NCBI RefSeq assembly: GCF_001854325.1
Contig: NZ_CP017754.1
Location: forward strand, 124,001 to 188,000
Source of the DNA: Cupriavidus malaysiensis
Lineage (GTDB): Bacteria > Pseudomonadota > Gammaproteobacteria > Burkholderiales > Burkholderiaceae
Direction: 5' to 3'
Length of the DNA: 64,000 nucleotides
Below, piece by piece: positions 40,550 through 50,055 of this stretch (position 1 is its first letter; each line of letters starts with the position of its first letter). A program made the translations under genes and the position numbers. The notes beneath the pieces were generated by a model. It was not told the origin of the DNA. It did not search any database and saw nothing but the letters and a program-made list of their open reading frames with translations.

Positions 40550-41473
40550 CGGCGGCGGCTGCAGCCGCTCGCGCAGCCAGCCGGTGAGCGCCGCCATCAC
40601 TTCGCCGCGCAAGGGCTCGGCCTCGTTCAGCACTTCATGGAAGCCATGGTCGAACCAGGCCATGCGGCGCAGTTCGGGCGGCGCATGGTCGAAGAAGCGG
40701 CGGCTGCCCTCGGCATCGACCACGCGGTCGTCACCGCCGACCAGCATCAGCATCGGTGCTTCCAGCCGCGGCGCCTCGGCCTGCGCGCGCGGCATGCCGC
40801 GCAGGAAGACCTCCAGCATGCCGGCGGTGATGGTGGTCTGCACCAGCGGATCGGCACGGTAGGCGGCCACCACCGCCGCATCGTGCGAAAGCGTGCGTGC
40901 ATCGATCGGATTGGGAATGCGCAGGCGCGGCGCCAGCGTCAGCAGCACCCGCTGCAGCGTCAGCGCGGCGCCGCCCAGCCGCAGCGCCAGCGCCGGCGAG
41001 GACAGCACCAGCGCTCGGAGCGGGCGCACGCGCTGGGTGGCGAACCGTGCCGCGACCAGGCCGCCCATGCTGTGGCCGAACAGGAAGGGCAGCTCGTGCC
41101 ACTGCGCCGTGGCCGCGTCGTAGATCTCGGCCAGGTCGTCGACGAAGACATCGGGACGGTCGGCCACCATGCGCGCGCCACCGCTGGCGCCGTGGCCTCG
41201 CTGGTCGTAGGCACGCACGCGCAGGCCGAGCCCGCACAAGACCTGCGCCACGTGCTGGTAGCGGCCGCTGTGCTCGGCCAGGCCGTGCACCAGCAGCACG
41301 CTGCCGAGGGCGGCGGGAAAGCGGCTTGCATCGGGTTCCCAGGTGCGCAGCAGCAGTTCGGTGCCGTCACGCATGCGCTGGTGGCTGCGCAGCGCCACGC
41401 AGGCCGCCGCGGCTTCGTCGGCGGCGGCGCCTTGCGGCGGCACGGTGCCCGCGTCGGTAGTCGATTGCTCCAT
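40544..41473 (-). CDS. Alpha/beta hydrolase, monoacylglycerol lipase / lysophospholipase-like
   Basis: A 309-residue serine hydrolase resembling PldB and monoacylglycerol lipases. After an N-terminal stretch of about 35 residues come LLVHGLAEHSGRYQHVA, RAYDQRGHGASGG and the nucleophile elbow FGHSMGGLVAARFA; a late MLVGGDDRVVDAEGSRRF holds the acid residue and WFDHGFHEVLNE the histidine. There is no signal peptide. GGAGAGGG lies directly before the ATG. It is convergent with the LysR gene and 112 bp downstream of cueR. Confidence 0.9.
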   Translation of the reverse strand: MEQSTTDAGTVPPQGAAADEAAAACVALRSHQRMRDGTELLLRTWEPDASRFPAALGSVLLVHGLAEHSGRYQHVAQVLCGLGLRVRAYDQRGHGASGGARMVADRPDVFVDDLAEIYDAATAQWHELPFLFGHSMGGLVAARFATQRVRPLRALVLSSPALALRLGGAALTLQRVLLTLAPRLRIPNPIDARTLSHDAAVVAAYRADPLVQTTITAGMLEVFLRGMPRAQAEAPRLEAPMLMLVGGDDRVVDAEGSRRFFDHAPPELRRMAWFDHGFHEVLNEAEPLRGEVMAALTGWLRERLQPPPA

Positions 41474-41585
41474 CCCTCTCCTCTCCCCCCAAGAGTCAGC
41501 CACGCGTCCACCGCACGTCCACCGCACGTCCACCACACGCCCAACCTGCGTCGGCGTACCACCTGGATAGCGCCGGCGAGCGGTC

Positions 41586-42014
41586 TCAGCCGCAGCACCC
41601 CGCCTGCCCGGCCCCGTCACGCTCCATGCCGCAGGCCATGTCGGCCAGGATCGGGCAGTCCGGGCGGTCGTCGCCGCTGCAGGCCTGCGCCAGCCGGTCC
41701 AGCGTGTCCCGCATCGACTGCAGTTCGGCGATGCGCTGGTCGAGTTCCGCCACATGCCTGAGCGTCAGCGCCTTGACGTCTGCGCTGGCCCGCGCGCGGT
41801 CGTGCCACAGCGACAGCAGGCCGCGGATCTCGTCCAGCGAGAAACCGAGGTTACGGGCACGCCGGACGAAACGCAAGGTATGGACCGCGCGTTCGTCGTA
41901 GCGGCGGTAGCCGCCGTCGCTGCGCGGCGCGGCATCGAGCAGGCCGATCGCTTCGTAGTGCCGGATCATCTTGGCGGAGACCCCCGAGGCCTGCGCCGCT
42001 TCGCCGATGTTCAT
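41586..42014 (-). CDS. cueR: Copper-responsive MerR-type activator CueR
   Basis: CueR senses Cu(I) and activates copper efflux genes by twisting promoters with an over-long spacer. The 142 residues have the MerR helix-turn-helix ([20 protein letters not shown]) and the Cu-binding loop C112-SGDDRPD-C120, the same C-x7-C arrangement as in E. coli CueR, plus a C-terminal CCG tail. Its ATG overlaps the copA stop codon (ATGA), so it is co-translated with copA. Its boxes lie in front of copA and copZ. Confidence 0.95.
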   Translation of the reverse strand: MNIGEAAQASGVSAKMIRHYEAIGLLDAAPRSDGGYRRYDERAVHTLRFVRRARNLGFSLDEIRGLLSLWHDRARASADVKALTLRHVAELDQRIAELQSMRDTLDRLAQACSGDDRPDCPILADMACGMERDGAGQAGCCG

Positions 42015-44482
42015 GCTGCCTCCTGCGCGGGAACGGACTGGCCGGCGGAAGCGGGCCGCGTGGCGGCGGGCGGCGCCGGGCGCCAGCGCCGCAGCAGCAG
42101 CGCGTTGCTGACCACGCTGACGCTGGAGAAGGCCATGGCCGCGCCGGCCAGCATGGGGTTGAGCAGGCCGGCCATCGCCAGCGGGATGCCGACCACGTTG
42201 TAGATGAACGCCCAGAACAGGTTCTGCCGGATCTTGCCCACGGTACGGTGCGAGATCGACAGCGCGTCGGCCACCAGCGACGGGTCGCCGCGCATCAGCG
42301 TGATGCCGGCCGCCTGCATGGCGACATCGGTACCGGTGGACATGGCGATGCCCACGCTGGCGGCCGCCAGCGCCGGCGCATCGTTGATGCCGTCGCCGAC
42401 CATCGCCACCACGATGCCGTCGCGCCCGAGCGCGGCCACGCGCTCCGCCTTGTCCTGCGGCAGCACCTCCGCCTGCACCTCGTCCAGCCCCAGCGCGCGG
42501 CCCACCTGCGCGGCCGCGCCGCGGTTGTCGCCGGTCAGCATCACCGTGCGGATGCCGGCCGCGCGCAGCCGCGCGATCGCCGCCGGCGCGCCGGGCTTGA
42601 TCTCGTCGCCGAAGCCCACCAGGCCGAGCACACGCGGCGGCTCGGCCTGCAGCAGCCACGAGACGGTGCGCCCCGCCGCGCGCAGCGCCTCGGCATCGGC
42701 CTCCAGCGCGCCGGCCGGCGCGCCCATCGCTGCACGCAGGCCTTCGCTGCCGAGCCGCAGCGCCACACCATCCACGCTGCCGGCCACGCCCTGCCCCGGC
42801 AGCGCGCGCAGTTCGTCGGCCAGCACCACGGCCAACCCGCGTGCCTGCGCCGCGGCCAGCACCGCATGGGCCAGCGGATGCTCGCTGCCGGCCTGCAGCG
42901 CGGCCAGCCGCGCCAGCAGCGCCGTCTCGGCCTGCGCGTCCTGCCCTGCGGCCGCGCGCAACGCCACCACACGCGGCCGGCCCACCGTCAGCGTGCCGGT
43001 CTTGTCGAAGGCCACCACCTTGACGCGGTGCGCCACTTCGAGCGCCTCGGCGTCCTTGATCAGGATGCCGGCGCGTGCGCCGGCCCCGGTGCCGGCCATG
43101 ATCGCCGCCGGCGTCGCCAGTCCCAGCGCACACGGGCAGGCGATCACCATCACCGCCACGGCGTTGATCAGGCCCGCCTGCCAGTCACTGCCGACGAGGC
43201 CCCAGCCCAGCAGCGTCAGCAGCGCCAGCCCCAGCACCACCGGCACGAACACCGCGCTGACCTGGTCGACCAGGCGCTGGATCGGCGCCTTGGCGGCCTG
43301 GGCGTGCTCGACCATGCGGATGATGCGCGCCAGCACGGTCTCGGCACCGATCGCCTCGGTGCGCGCCACCAGCAAGCCCTCCTGGTTGATGGCGCCGCCG
43401 GTCAGGCGATCGCCGGGCTGCTTCGGCACCGGCAGGCTTTCGCCGGTCAGCATCGACTCATCGGCATGGCTGCGGCCTTCGATCACCACCGCATCGACCG
43501 GGATGCGCTCGCCCGGACGCACCACCACCTCGTCGCCGACGCGCACGGCGGCGAGCGGCAAGGTACTCTCGACCCCATCACGGCGCACGCGCGCCGTATC
43601 GGGCCGCAGCGCCGCCAGCGCACGGATGGCGTCGGCGGTCTGGCGCTTGGCGCGCGCCTCCAGCCACTTGCCCAGCCGCACCAGCGTGATGACCACGGCG
43701 GCGCTCTCGAAGTACAGGTGCGGCATGGCATCGGCCGGCGCGGCCAGCATCTGCCACAGCGACAAGCCATAGGCCGCCGAGGTGCCCAGCGCGACCAGCA
43801 GGTCCATATTGCCGGTACCGGCCCGCACCGCCTTGGCGCCGGCCTTGTAGAAGCGCCAGCCGAACACGAACTGCACCGGCGTGGCCAGCAGCCATTGCAC
43901 CGCGCCGGGCAGCATCCAGTGCACACCGAACCATTCGAGCACCATCGGCGCCACCAGCGGCAGCGACAGCGCGGCCGACAGCGCCACCGGCCAGGGACCG
44001 TCCCAGAAGGCCGGACGCGCCTCGCCCGCGGCCGGCCGGCCGCCGTGCGGCACGGCGCCATAGCCGGCCCGCGCCACCGCCTGCACCAGCGTGTCCGCAT
44101 CGGCGGTGCCGCGCAGCACCGTCACGCTGGCGCGCTCGGTGGCCAGGTTGACCTGGGCCTCCAGCACGCCGGGCACGGCGCGCAATGCGCGCTCCACCCG
44201 GCCCACGCAGGAAGCACAGCTCATCTCGCTGACGTCTAGCTCGATCTCCTCGTGCGGCACCGCATAACCGGCCTGCTCGACCGCGCGCGCGGCCGCCGGC
44301 AGCACGCTGCCGTCGTCGGCGTGCAAGGTGGCCTGCTCGGTCGCCAGGTTGATGGCCACGTCGTGCACGCCGGGCACCTTCGCCAGCGCGTTCTCGACAC
44401 GGCGCACGCAGGAGGCGCAGGTCATGCCTTCGATCGGCAGGCGCCATTCAGAGGGGGACAGGGAGGAAGAAGCGCTGGACAT
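42011..44482 (-). CDS. copA: Copper-exporting P-type ATPase CopA
   Basis: Inner-membrane P1B ATPase that exports Cu(I). The 823 residues carry two N-terminal metal-binding domains (GMTCASC near residue 20 and EMSCASC near 87), the TGES motif, the transmembrane CPC metal site at 449-451 ([11 protein letters not shown]), the phosphorylation motif DKTGTLT near 490 and the hinge GDGIND. I chose the ATG with MSSASSS; a TTG seven codons earlier is possible. It is transcribed away from copZ and carries cueR downstream. Confidence 0.97.
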   Translation of the reverse strand: MSSASSSLSPSEWRLPIEGMTCASCVRRVENALAKVPGVHDVAINLATEQATLHADDGSVLPAAARAVEQAGYAVPHEEIELDVSEMSCASCVGRVERALRAVPGVLEAQVNLATERASVTVLRGTADADTLVQAVARAGYGAVPHGGRPAAGEARPAFWDGPWPVALSAALSLPLVAPMVLEWFGVHWMLPGAVQWLLATPVQFVFGWRFYKAGAKAVRAGTGNMDLLVALGTSAAYGLSLWQMLAAPADAMPHLYFESAAVVITLVRLGKWLEARAKRQTADAIRALAALRPDTARVRRDGVESTLPLAAVRVGDEVVVRPGERIPVDAVVIEGRSHADESMLTGESLPVPKQPGDRLTGGAINQEGLLVARTEAIGAETVLARIIRMVEHAQAAKAPIQRLVDQVSAVFVPVVLGLALLTLLGWGLVGSDWQAGLINAVAVMVIACPCALGLATPAAIMAGTGAGARAGILIKDAEALEVAHRVKVVAFDKTGTLTVGRPRVVALRAAAGQDAQAETALLARLAALQAGSEHPLAHAVLAAAQARGLAVVLADELRALPGQGVAGSVDGVALRLGSEGLRAAMGAPAGALEADAEALRAAGRTVSWLLQAEPPRVLGLVGFGDEIKPGAPAAIARLRAAGIRTVMLTGDNRGAAAQVGRALGLDEVQAEVLPQDKAERVAALGRDGIVVAMVGDGINDAPALAAASVGIAMSTGTDVAMQAAGITLMRGDPSLVADALSISHRTVGKIRQNLFWAFIYNVVGIPLAMAGLLNPMLAGAAMAFSSVSVVSNALLLRRWRPAPPAATRPASAGQSVPAQEAA

Positions 44483-44524
44483 GATGGACCGTCGGTTCCG
44501 CAATGGGCGATGGACGTAGCATGG

Positions 44525-44545
44525 ACGTTACCATGATGGGAAGGT
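44525..44545 (-). promoter_or_regulatory. CueR box and promoter of copA-cueR
   Basis: Dyad ACCTTCC-N7-GTAACGT on the minus strand, within the spacer of a promoter TTGACC, 19 bp, CATGCT. The over-long 19-bp spacer is the hallmark of MerR-controlled promoters. Left arm is the exact CueR half-site; the right arm matches it in five of seven positions. Confidence 0.8.
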
Positions 44546-44585
44546 CAAGGCTGGCGGGCACGCCATGCGACGCATGCAACGCTTG

Positions 44586-44606
44586 CGCTTCCCACGATGG
44601 GAAGGT
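44586..44606 (+). promoter_or_regulatory. CueR box upstream of copZ
   Basis: Dyad CGCTTCC-N7-GGAAGGT, right arm an exact CueR half-site, 63 bp upstream of the copZ ATG. The promoter reads roughly TTGCGC, 19 bp, CAGACT. Together with the copA box it makes a divergent pair about 40 bp apart. Confidence 0.75.
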
Positions 44607-44669
44607 CCAGACTAGCATCATCGCGATCCCATCATCCAGTCACCCTTTCATCCCTCCAGGAGAAATCAG

Positions 44670-44870
44670 ATGATCCAGTTCCAGGTAGAAGGCATGTCCT
44701 GCGGCCATTGCGTCGGCGCCATCACGCGCGCGGTGCAGGCCGTCGATCCGGCCGCGCAGGTGTCGGCCGACGTGGCCGCCCAGGCCGTCCGCGTGGAAAG
44801 CCAGGCCGATGTGCTGGCGCTGCGCCAGGCCATCGAGACGGCCGGCTATCCGGTCAAGTCGGTGGCCTGA
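44670..44870 (+). CDS. copZ: Copper chaperone CopZ (heavy-metal-associated domain)
   Basis: A 66-residue single HMA domain, MIQFQVEGMSCGHCVGAITR, with the Cu(I)-binding C-x-x-C pair at residues 11 and 14. It hands Cu(I) to CopA, whose gene is divergent. CCAGGAG is a strong ribosome site before the ATG. A CueR box lies upstream and a palindromic terminator follows 20 bp after the stop. Confidence 0.95.
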   Translation: MIQFQVEGMSCGHCVGAITRAVQAVDPAAQVSADVAAQAVRVESQADVLALRQAIETAGYPVKSVA

Positions 44871-44890
44871 TCCCACATCGCAGGCAAGAA

Positions 44891-44916
44891 AAAAAGCGCC
44901 CCGCGGGGCGCTTTTT
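44891..44916. terminator. Bidirectional terminator between copZ and ompW
   Basis: Perfect 26-bp palindrome: AAAAAGCGCCCCG (44891-44903) and its exact complement. It has a T5 tail on each strand, so it can end copZ on the plus strand and ompW on the minus strand. Confidence 0.9.
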
Positions 44917-44953
44917 CCGTTGCGTGGCGTCGGGCCGCGTCCGAAGACGGAAG

Positions 44954-45676
44954 TCAGAAGCGATAGCCGACGTTCAGGTAGGTCACGACCGGATCCAGCT
45001 TGATCTTGGTATGCGACACGATGGTCACCGGACCGCGCTGGGTGGTGAAGGTGGCGGTGGTCGACAGCGGCAAGTAGGACACGGAGAGACCCACGAACCA
45101 CTTGTCGGTGATGGCGTAGTTGGCGCCGATGTTGAAGACCGGGTTCCACGACGACTTGGCGCTCGCGCTAATGGAAGCCCCGGGGCCGTAGGTGCCGGTC
45201 ACGAAGGACTGGTTGGTCACCTGGGCAGCGGTGAACCACGTGTAGTTCACGCCGATGCCGACATAGGGGCGGAGCTTGGTGGTGGCATCGAAGAAGTGGT
45301 ACTGCACCAGCACCGCCGGGCTCCACTGCCGCACCGAGCCGAGCTTGCCGTACTGGGCGAACGAGCCCTGGCCGGTGATGTCATGCTTGGGCGGGATGCC
45401 GGCGACGATCTCGCCCGCGATGTTGTCGGTAAAGAAATGCGTGAAGGCGAGGCCCAGCGTATCGGCCGACTCCACCTTGGCGCCGGTGCCAGGCTGGGGC
45501 TGGCCGAACGGCACGCCGTTGACGCTGTCCAGTGTGAGCGGATCCGCCGATCCCGTCGGCATGACCCGGAACCAGCCCAGGCTGACGATATTGCTACCCG
45601 CGGATTGTGCCTGCGCAGCACCGGCCAGCAGCATGGCAGCGCCCGCGATCAGCACCTTCTTGTACTGAAAACTCAT
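44954..45676 (-). CDS. ompW: OmpW family outer membrane protein
   Basis: An eight-stranded outer-membrane beta-barrel of the OmpW/AlkL group, thought to admit small hydrophobic molecules. The 240 residues start with a signal peptide (MSFQYKKVLIAGAAMLLAGA, cleaved after AQA). Landmarks are GIPPKHDITGQG, LVQYHFFDATTKLRPYVGIG and the C-terminal barrel signature LNVGYRF ending in phenylalanine, as required for insertion. I chose the ATG with GGAG eight bases upstream; a GTG three codons earlier is possible. Confidence 0.94.
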   Translation of the reverse strand: MSFQYKKVLIAGAAMLLAGAAQAQSAGSNIVSLGWFRVMPTGSADPLTLDSVNGVPFGQPQPGTGAKVESADTLGLAFTHFFTDNIAGEIVAGIPPKHDITGQGSFAQYGKLGSVRQWSPAVLVQYHFFDATTKLRPYVGIGVNYTWFTAAQVTNQSFVTGTYGPGASISASAKSSWNPVFNIGANYAITDKWFVGLSVSYLPLSTTATFTTQRGPVTIVSHTKIKLDPVVTYLNVGYRF

Positions 45677-45888
45677 TCCTCGCACTCCGTCTTCCGATTT
45701 CCGATTTCTTGTTCTGAATTTCTGCTGAATCCTGCTGAATTTCCGCGTTACCGCGAGCGTGCATTATCTCGTCAGAAATCGTATGACTGTTTCAAACGCT
45801 GCTAGGAATCATAGAAGAACTCACCTAAACCGAGGGTTAACCATCAAGAACTCCCCGGCTATCCGTACAGATGGATCCCAAACTGTGA

Positions 45889-46869
45889 CTAATTTGCCAC
45901 GGTCGAATCCGCCGCGTCCTGCTGGCTGGCGAGCACGCAGGCCGCGAGGTCCCACAGCGCATAGCCGACGCTCTTGAAGACCAGCGGACTGCCGGCGCGC
46001 GCACGGATCGCCTCGGCCTCGAGGACCGCGCTTTCGAACGGCTGCACGCGCGCCCAGTCGACGCCGGCCTGCAGCAGGTCGCCGGCTTCTTCCTCGATGC
46101 CGAACAGGGTATCGGCCAGCAGCCGCCCGGCCTGCTGCGCCGCCAGGCAGAGGCGCGCGGGCAGCTCGCACATCTCGGGCCGGAAGGCCCCCACCGCGGC
46201 CACGAAATGATCATCGCGCCACAGGCCGCCATCGAGATCCGGCAGCACCGGGCTGAGGCTGGACGTCACCGTGACCACCATCGACACGCGCGGCAGCACC
46301 GTCGCCACCGCGTCCGCCACCTCGGCCTCGACACCCAGTGTGCGCGCGTGCGCCACCAGCGCCTGCGCCTTGTCCCGTGTGCGCGAGTGCACCCATACGC
46401 GCCGCACCGGCAGGCCGGCCACGAAGGCCTCGAGGTGCGTCAAGGCCTGCACGCCCGCGCCGACGATCAGCAGTTCGCCATCCGGGCGCGCGGCGAAGGA
46501 CTGGGCTGCCAGCAGCGACACGGCCGCGGTGCGGCGGCCCGTGACGGTCGGGCCGTCCAGCAGGGCGATCCGCTCGCCGGTGCCGGCCCGCGCCACCACC
46601 ACCTCGCCCAGGATATTGGGCAGGCCGCGGCGCGGGTTGTCCGGATGGACGGTGATGTTCTTGGTCATCACCAGCTCCGCATTGCAGGCGGGCATCACCA
46701 GCAGCGTGCCGGCGCCCGCCTCGGCGTCGCCCACCGGCAAGGCGATGCGGGGCGGCGCCTTGGCCGTGCCGGCGCGCAGTTCGGCCAGCATGGCGGCGAT
46801 GGCGCGCGCCAGTGCGGGATATGGCAGGCGCGCCGCGGTGCTGGCGGCATCGAGAACGGCGAATGACAT
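45889..46869 (-). CDS. Ornithine cyclodeaminase / mu-crystallin family protein
   Basis: An NAD(P)-dependent imine-handling enzyme, 326 residues. Family motifs are VMPACNAELVMTKNITVHP at the substrate pocket, the Rossmann motif GELLIVGAGVQALTHLEAF, and VVTVTSSLSPVL. Bacterial members include ornithine cyclodeaminase and delta1-pyrroline-2-carboxylate reductase of hydroxyproline/proline metabolism; this sequence lacks clear clues for one. The gene has its own spacing on both sides (212 bp to ompW, 151 bp to pbpC), so it is probably monocistronic. Confidence 0.88.
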   Translation of the reverse strand: MSFAVLDAASTAARLPYPALARAIAAMLAELRAGTAKAPPRIALPVGDAEAGAGTLLVMPACNAELVMTKNITVHPDNPRRGLPNILGEVVVARAGTGERIALLDGPTVTGRRTAAVSLLAAQSFAARPDGELLIVGAGVQALTHLEAFVAGLPVRRVWVHSRTRDKAQALVAHARTLGVEAEVADAVATVLPRVSMVVTVTSSLSPVLPDLDGGLWRDDHFVAAVGAFRPEMCELPARLCLAAQQAGRLLADTLFGIEEEAGDLLQAGVDWARVQPFESAVLEAEAIRARAGSPLVFKSVGYALWDLAACVLASQQDAADSTVAN

Positions 46870-47020
46870 GACGGGCCTCGCGATGGCAGGAAAAGGAAGA
46901 CAGGGAAAACAGGGAAAACGGCGGTCGCCAGGGTGATGCCGGCGCCGCGCGGGGTCGAGCCGCGATTATCGGCGATGCCGCACGCAGGCTGCCAGCAGGC
47001 AGGCCGCCGCCGAAGCACGT

Positions 47021-49357
47021 TCAGCCGCCCGGCCGCCCGGCAGGCGCCGGCGTGCGCGCCACGGCCCCGCGCACCTCGACGCCGACGCGGTCGAGCACGC
47101 GCCCGTCGGCCGAGACCAGCTCGAACTGATGGCGCCCCGGCCAAGGCAGCCAGGCCACCTCGGCGCCACGCGCCAGCAGCTGGCCGTCCAGGCGCCAGCC
47201 GACCCCGCGCGCGGGCGCGCCGCCGGCTGCTTCCGCGCGCAGCCACACGCGCTGCGCGGCCGGCGGGATATCGGGATCCAGCGCGAAGATGGTGCCGTCG
47301 GCGGGGCTGGCGATGGCCGCCACGCCGGCATCGACCCCGACGCGCGCGCTCGCCGCCGGCCGGCCCCGCTGCTTCGGCCCGCCTGCGCCCCCATCGACGG
47401 CTTCACCAGCCGCGCCGGCGACGCGTACCCATGTCAGCGCCGTGCCTGCCAGGAACACCTCCTCGCGCGCCGGCTCGAGGTCGCCGTCGAAACGCAGCGC
47501 CACCCGCTGCACGCCGGCCGGGGGCGCTGGCGGCGCGCTCGGCAGGCTGCGGTGCAGGGTGTCCATCACCTCGTGCCAGACCGGCGCGGCACCCGACACG
47601 CCCGATACCTCGTGCATGCTCGCGCCGCTCGCATTGCCCACCCATACGCCCACCGTGTAGCGCTCGGACCAGCCGATGCACCAGTTGTCGCGCATGTCCT
47701 TGCTGGTGCCGGTCTTGACCGCGCTCCAGTAGCGCGTGGTCAGCGGGCTGTCGAGACCGAAGGTACGCGCGCGCGCATGGCGGTCGGACAGCACGTCGGC
47801 GACCACGTAGCTGGCCGCCGGCGACATCACCTGGCGCAGCTTGCCGGGAGCGGCCTCCAGGCGCATCCGCACCGGTCCGTAGCGGCCGCCGTTGGCCAGC
47901 GCGCGGTAGGCGTTGGTCAAGGCCAGCAGCGGCACGTCCGCGCTGCCCAGCGCCAGGCTGTAGCCGTAGTAGTCGCCGGCCTCGCTGAGCGGCAGGCCGA
48001 GCGCCACCAGACGCTGGCGGAAGCGGTGCGGGCTCACCATCACCAGCGTGCGTACCGCCGGCACGTTCAGCGACGAGGCCAGCGCCGCGCGCATGCTGAC
48101 CCAGCCGGCATAGCGGCGGTCGTAGTTCTGCGGCACGTAGAGGCCCCCGCCGGTGGGCAGGTTGACCGGGCGGTCGTCCAGCAGCGAGGCGGCGGTCAGC
48201 CGCTTCTCCTCGAGCGCCTGCTCGTAGAGGAAGGGTTTGAGGGTGGACCCCGCCTGGCGCAGCGCGGCGGCATGGTCGACCTGTGCCGCCGACGACAGCA
48301 CGCCGGAAGAACCCACATAGGCGAGCACGTCGCCGCTGGCGTTGTCGAGCACCACCACGGCGCCGTCCTCCACCTGCCGCCCCGCCAGCTCGCGCAGGTG
48401 ACGCTGCAGGCTGGCCTGCGCCACGCGCTGCAGGCCGGCATCGGCGGTGGTGGCCAGGCGCGCCGGCAGCGCGGAGCGCGGCGCCACGGCGCGCGCCTGT
48501 GCCAGCGCGGCGCGCGCCAGGTGCGGTGCCAGCGCGGCACGCGCGGCCTTGTCATCCATACCGCCCATCCCGTCCATACCGTCCAGACTGGCCGCACCGG
48601 CCGGCGCACGCGCACCGCGCAGCAACACCAGTTGGGCGAAGCCCTCCAGGCCGGCGCATTCCTGTGCCCGCCCCATCTCGCGCAGGATGCCGCAGGCGCG
48701 CTGCGCCACGCGCCGCGCCGGCGCATTCGGCGCGCGCACCAGCGCCACGGCCAGCGCCGACTCGCGCGCATCGAGCCCGCCCGGCACCTTGCCGAACAGC
48801 GCCTGCGACAGCGCCGCCACGCCCACCAGTTCGCCGCGCAGCGGCACCAGGTTGAGGTAGGCCTCGAGGATCTGCGCCTTGCTCCAGCCACGCTCCAGGG
48901 CGGCCGCGGCCGCGGCCTGGCCGAGCTTCTGCGCGAGGCTGCGCTGGCCGCCCGGGCGGCGCAGGTTGTCGTCGAGCAGGCCGGCCAGCTGCATGGTCAG
49001 CGTCGAGGCACCGCGTGTGCGCGTGTTCCACAGATTGGCCCAGGCGGCGGCGGCCACGCCTTGCCAGTCGATGCCGCTGTGGGCGTAGAAGCGGCGGTCC
49101 TCGGACAGCACGATGGCATGGCGCATGGCCGGCGAGATCTCCTCCAGCGCGACCCAGTCGCCGCGGCGCGCCTGGAAGTCCTCGCGCACGCGCGCCAGCG
49201 TTTCGCCATGACGGTCGAGCACGACCACGTCGGCGCTGCGCCAGCCGGCCTTGACCGCGTCGAAGCCGGGCACCGCATGCGCCATCCGCGCCGCCAGCAC
49301 GCCTGCCAGCAGGCAGGCGGCGGCCAGCGCGCGCCGCGGCGGCACCATCCGCGTCAT
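47021..49357 (-). CDS. pbpC: Penicillin-binding protein 1C
   Basis: Bifunctional class A penicillin-binding protein making peptidoglycan in the periplasm. The 778 residues have a short N-terminal signal-anchor (ALAAACLLAGVLAA), the glycosyltransferase motifs SEDRRFYAHSGIDWQG and RGASTLTMQLAGLL, the transpeptidase motifs S371-TLK-374, SLN and K548-TG, and a C-terminal BiPBP_C domain. All catalytic motifs are intact. Between the two enzyme domains is a small insertion rich in DGM repeats (DGMDGMGGMDD). Its ATG overlaps the stop of the YhhN-like gene by four bases. Confidence 0.96.
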   Translation of the reverse strand: MTRMVPPRRALAAACLLAGVLAARMAHAVPGFDAVKAGWRSADVVVLDRHGETLARVREDFQARRGDWVALEEISPAMRHAIVLSEDRRFYAHSGIDWQGVAAAAWANLWNTRTRGASTLTMQLAGLLDDNLRRPGGQRSLAQKLGQAAAAAALERGWSKAQILEAYLNLVPLRGELVGVAALSQALFGKVPGGLDARESALAVALVRAPNAPARRVAQRACGILREMGRAQECAGLEGFAQLVLLRGARAPAGAASLDGMDGMGGMDDKAARAALAPHLARAALAQARAVAPRSALPARLATTADAGLQRVAQASLQRHLRELAGRQVEDGAVVVLDNASGDVLAYVGSSGVLSSAAQVDHAAALRQAGSTLKPFLYEQALEEKRLTAASLLDDRPVNLPTGGGLYVPQNYDRRYAGWVSMRAALASSLNVPAVRTLVMVSPHRFRQRLVALGLPLSEAGDYYGYSLALGSADVPLLALTNAYRALANGGRYGPVRMRLEAAPGKLRQVMSPAASYVVADVLSDRHARARTFGLDSPLTTRYWSAVKTGTSKDMRDNWCIGWSERYTVGVWVGNASGASMHEVSGVSGAAPVWHEVMDTLHRSLPSAPPAPPAGVQRVALRFDGDLEPAREEVFLAGTALTWVRVAGAAGEAVDGGAGGPKQRGRPAASARVGVDAGVAAIASPADGTIFALDPDIPPAAQRVWLRAEAAGGAPARGVGWRLDGQLLARGAEVAWLPWPGRHQFELVSADGRVLDRVGVEVRGAVARTPAPAGRPGG

Positions 49358-50055
49358 CCGTTCCGCCCGGCGGTCACGCCCGCCACCAGCAGCACCTGCG
49401 CCGCCGCGTAGGTCCACCAGATACCGAGCTGGTAGCTGTCGAACGGGGAGAGGAAGCGCGCCATGCCGATCATCGCGTCCGACGCGGCGAAGCAGAGCGC
49501 GCCCAGCGCCGCCAGCGGCGTGGGCAGGCGCGCCACCAGCGCCGTGCACGCCATCGCCGCCAGCGCGCACACATAGACCGCGACCGGCACGGTCAGCGTG
49601 CCGAGGTTGGGCCAGAAGCGCCCCAGCAGCGTGCCCGCCGCGCCCACCACGAGGCCGCAGCCGACCAGGCGCGGCGCGCGCCAGTCGCCGGCCAGCGGCA
49701 GCAGCAGCACGATGTAGGCCAGGTGCGCCAGCAGGAAGGCGCCGAGGCCGCCGACGAAGTAGTGCGGCAGGCCCGGCAGGCACAGCAGGAAGTCGCCCAG
49801 CGCCGAGCACAGCAGCGCCGCCACCAGCCAGCGGCGCTCGCGGCGCGGCTGGTGGAACCAGGCCGCGCGCGCCAGCATCAGCGCCATGGCGGTCTTCCAG
49901 GCCGGCTGCAGCGCGATCTGGCCGGCCAGCGGCGCGCCCTCCGGCAGTTCCATCGCGGCGCTGACCAGCAGGCCGCCGTAGATCACCCCGGCCAGCGCAC
50001 CGGCCATCCACCATTCGCGCACGCGCGCGGGTATTCTCATCGCCAGCCAGCTCAC
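49354..50055 (-). CDS. YhhN family (TMEM86-like) integral membrane protein
   Basis: A 233-residue membrane protein with about eight hydrophobic helices; the YhhN/TMEM86 family includes lysoplasmalogenases that cleave vinyl-ether lysophospholipids. Typical features are ALGDFLLCLPG and LCFAASDAMIGMARF, with the conserved SD-type pair that is thought to form the active site. The start overlaps the end of the alpha-2-macroglobulin gene and its end overlaps pbpC, both by ATGA, so all three are translationally coupled. Bacterial function is not established. Confidence 0.86.
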   Translation of the reverse strand: MSWLAMRIPARVREWWMAGALAGVIYGGLLVSAAMELPEGAPLAGQIALQPAWKTAMALMLARAAWFHQPRRERRWLVAALLCSALGDFLLCLPGLPHYFVGGLGAFLLAHLAYIVLLLPLAGDWRAPRLVGCGLVVGAAGTLLGRFWPNLGTLTVPVAVYVCALAAMACTALVARLPTPLAALGALCFAASDAMIGMARFLSPFDSYQLGIWWTYAAAQVLLVAGVTAGRNG

